Positions 25,114-25,586 of a stretch of 25,586 bases of DNA are shown here, piece by piece; the stretch's first letter is position 1, and each line of letters opens with the position of its first letter. Location of the stretch: NCBI GenBank assembly GCA_012800515.1, contig JAAZJE010000061.1:1-25586 (forward strand), read 5' to 3'. Both the position numbers and the translations under genes were made by a program. The stretch comes from Clostridiaceae bacterium (GTDB taxonomy: Bacteria > Bacillota > Clostridia > Saccharofermentanales > Fastidiosipilaceae). The notes beneath the pieces are model-generated. The model was not told the origin of the DNA and made no database searches. It worked only from the letters and a program-made list of their open reading frames with translations.

Positions 25114-25586
25114 ATGGTTCTGGAGGGGTTCGCGGATTTCAGCCGCGGTAGGTGTGAGGATGCCAGTTTCGACCTTTTCGTCGATCATAACGGGGTCGTA
25201 CGGCGGATTAGAGATTTTGATTTAAACGGTGACGGCCATTTTAACCTGGTGTTGCCCAATAGCCACGGATACGTTGAACGCGGTCCCGTGGCTATTTTTC
25301 GTTTTACGGGTCTTGGCTCGAAAGACGGACCGGCCGAAGGAGAGGAGCTCAGTTGGGAACCCGACAACAGCACTCGGATCGGAGTGGTTCCGCCGGGAGA
25401 TGAGGATCTCAACGCCGAGATCAACGGCGAAGCTGTTTTCCCGCCGGCTATGCGCTCGGCTGCGGCAGTCGAGCAACGCCTGGCCCACGATTCCGGTTGG
25501 TACGCGCTGGTTCACGATATTGATGCGGACGGATATCCCGACGTGCTTGTTTGCAACGCCGAGAACGGCGTTTCATCGGAATTGAA
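25114..25586 (+). CDS. FG-GAP/VCBS-like repeat protein (N-terminal part, runs off the window)
   Basis: 157 full codons without a stop to the end of the window. ATG 25114 has AAAAGGAGAAGG upstream. Two calcium-loop-like repeats are visible: DFDLNGDGHFNLVLPN at residues 34-49 and DIDADGYPDVLVCN at 135-148, the D-x-D-x-D/N-G pattern of FG-GAP beta-propellers. No signal peptide or membrane segment is at the start, whereas most FG-GAP proteins are exported, so a cytoplasmic glycan-acting or lyase-like propeller is a possibility. It follows the permease gene by 90 bp on the same strand and probably belongs to the same operon or regulon. The domain architecture beyond this point is unknown. Confidence 0.75.
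   Translation, partial: MVLEGFADFSRGRCEDASFDLFVDHNGVVRRIRDFDLNGDGHFNLVLPNSHGYVERGPVAIFRFTGLGSKDGPAEGEELSWEPDNSTRIGVVPPGDEDLNAEINGEAVFPPAMRSAAAVEQRLAHDSGWYALVHDIDADGYPDVLVCNAENGVSSEL

Overview
The window looks like a chromosome segment from a moderately GC-rich, low-complexity-prone member of the Bacillota, probably a Clostridia-type gut or environmental anaerobe. The grounds are the rpmH-rnpA-yidD-yidC-jag-mnmE-mnmG-rsmG gene order, strong AGGAGG-type ribosome binding sites, a Jag/KhpB protein, and an LplB/YtcP-type sugar ABC transporter with an AraC-type membrane regulator. The genus cannot be told from sequence reading alone.

Region 1 (1-8295) is the conserved cluster normally found beside the replication origin. 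It starts inside a SpoU/TrmH RNA methyltransferase and runs through ribosomal protein L34, RNase P protein, YidD, YidC, Jag/KhpB, MnmE, MnmG and RsmG. The genes are tightly packed, with overlaps at rnpA/yidD, yidD/yidC, mnmE/mnmG and mnmG/rsmG. It covers tRNA 5' processing, membrane protein insertion, tRNA wobble-uridine modification and 16S rRNA methylation. No dnaA or parAB is seen on either side in the visible sequence. MnmE, MnmG and RsmG carry in-frame tandem-repeat insertions that their families do not normally have.

Region 2 (8296-11550) is gene-poor. A GNAT acetyltransferase and a convergent DUF559/Vsr-like nuclease-fold protein lie between two long non-coding stretches full of degenerate and tandem repeats, including two arrays that are each four units of 11 bp.

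Region 3 (11551-16358) holds gyrA, without gyrB, followed by an AMP-forming acyl-CoA ligase-like gene and a good intrinsic terminator. Region 4 (16359-16736) is a non-coding stretch built of about 100-bp direct repeats. The last copy carries a good extended -10 promoter for the next gene.

Region 5 (16737-25586) is a carbohydrate-use locus. It contains a cytoplasmic BNR/Asp-box sialidase-like protein, a convergent Cys/His-rich protein of unknown function, a two-TM AraC-type sensor-regulator, a lipoprotein sugar-binding protein, two CUT1-type permeases with no ATPase gene, and the start of an FG-GAP/VCBS-like protein that runs off the window. The likely scheme is that the membrane regulator senses a glycan signal and activates the transporter operon, while the sialidase-like protein acts on imported sugar. 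The substrate is inferred only. The most unusual signal in the window is the spread of short tandem duplications: units of 12, 15, 18 and 24 nt inside genes, and 11, 25 and about 36 nt between genes or across stop codons.
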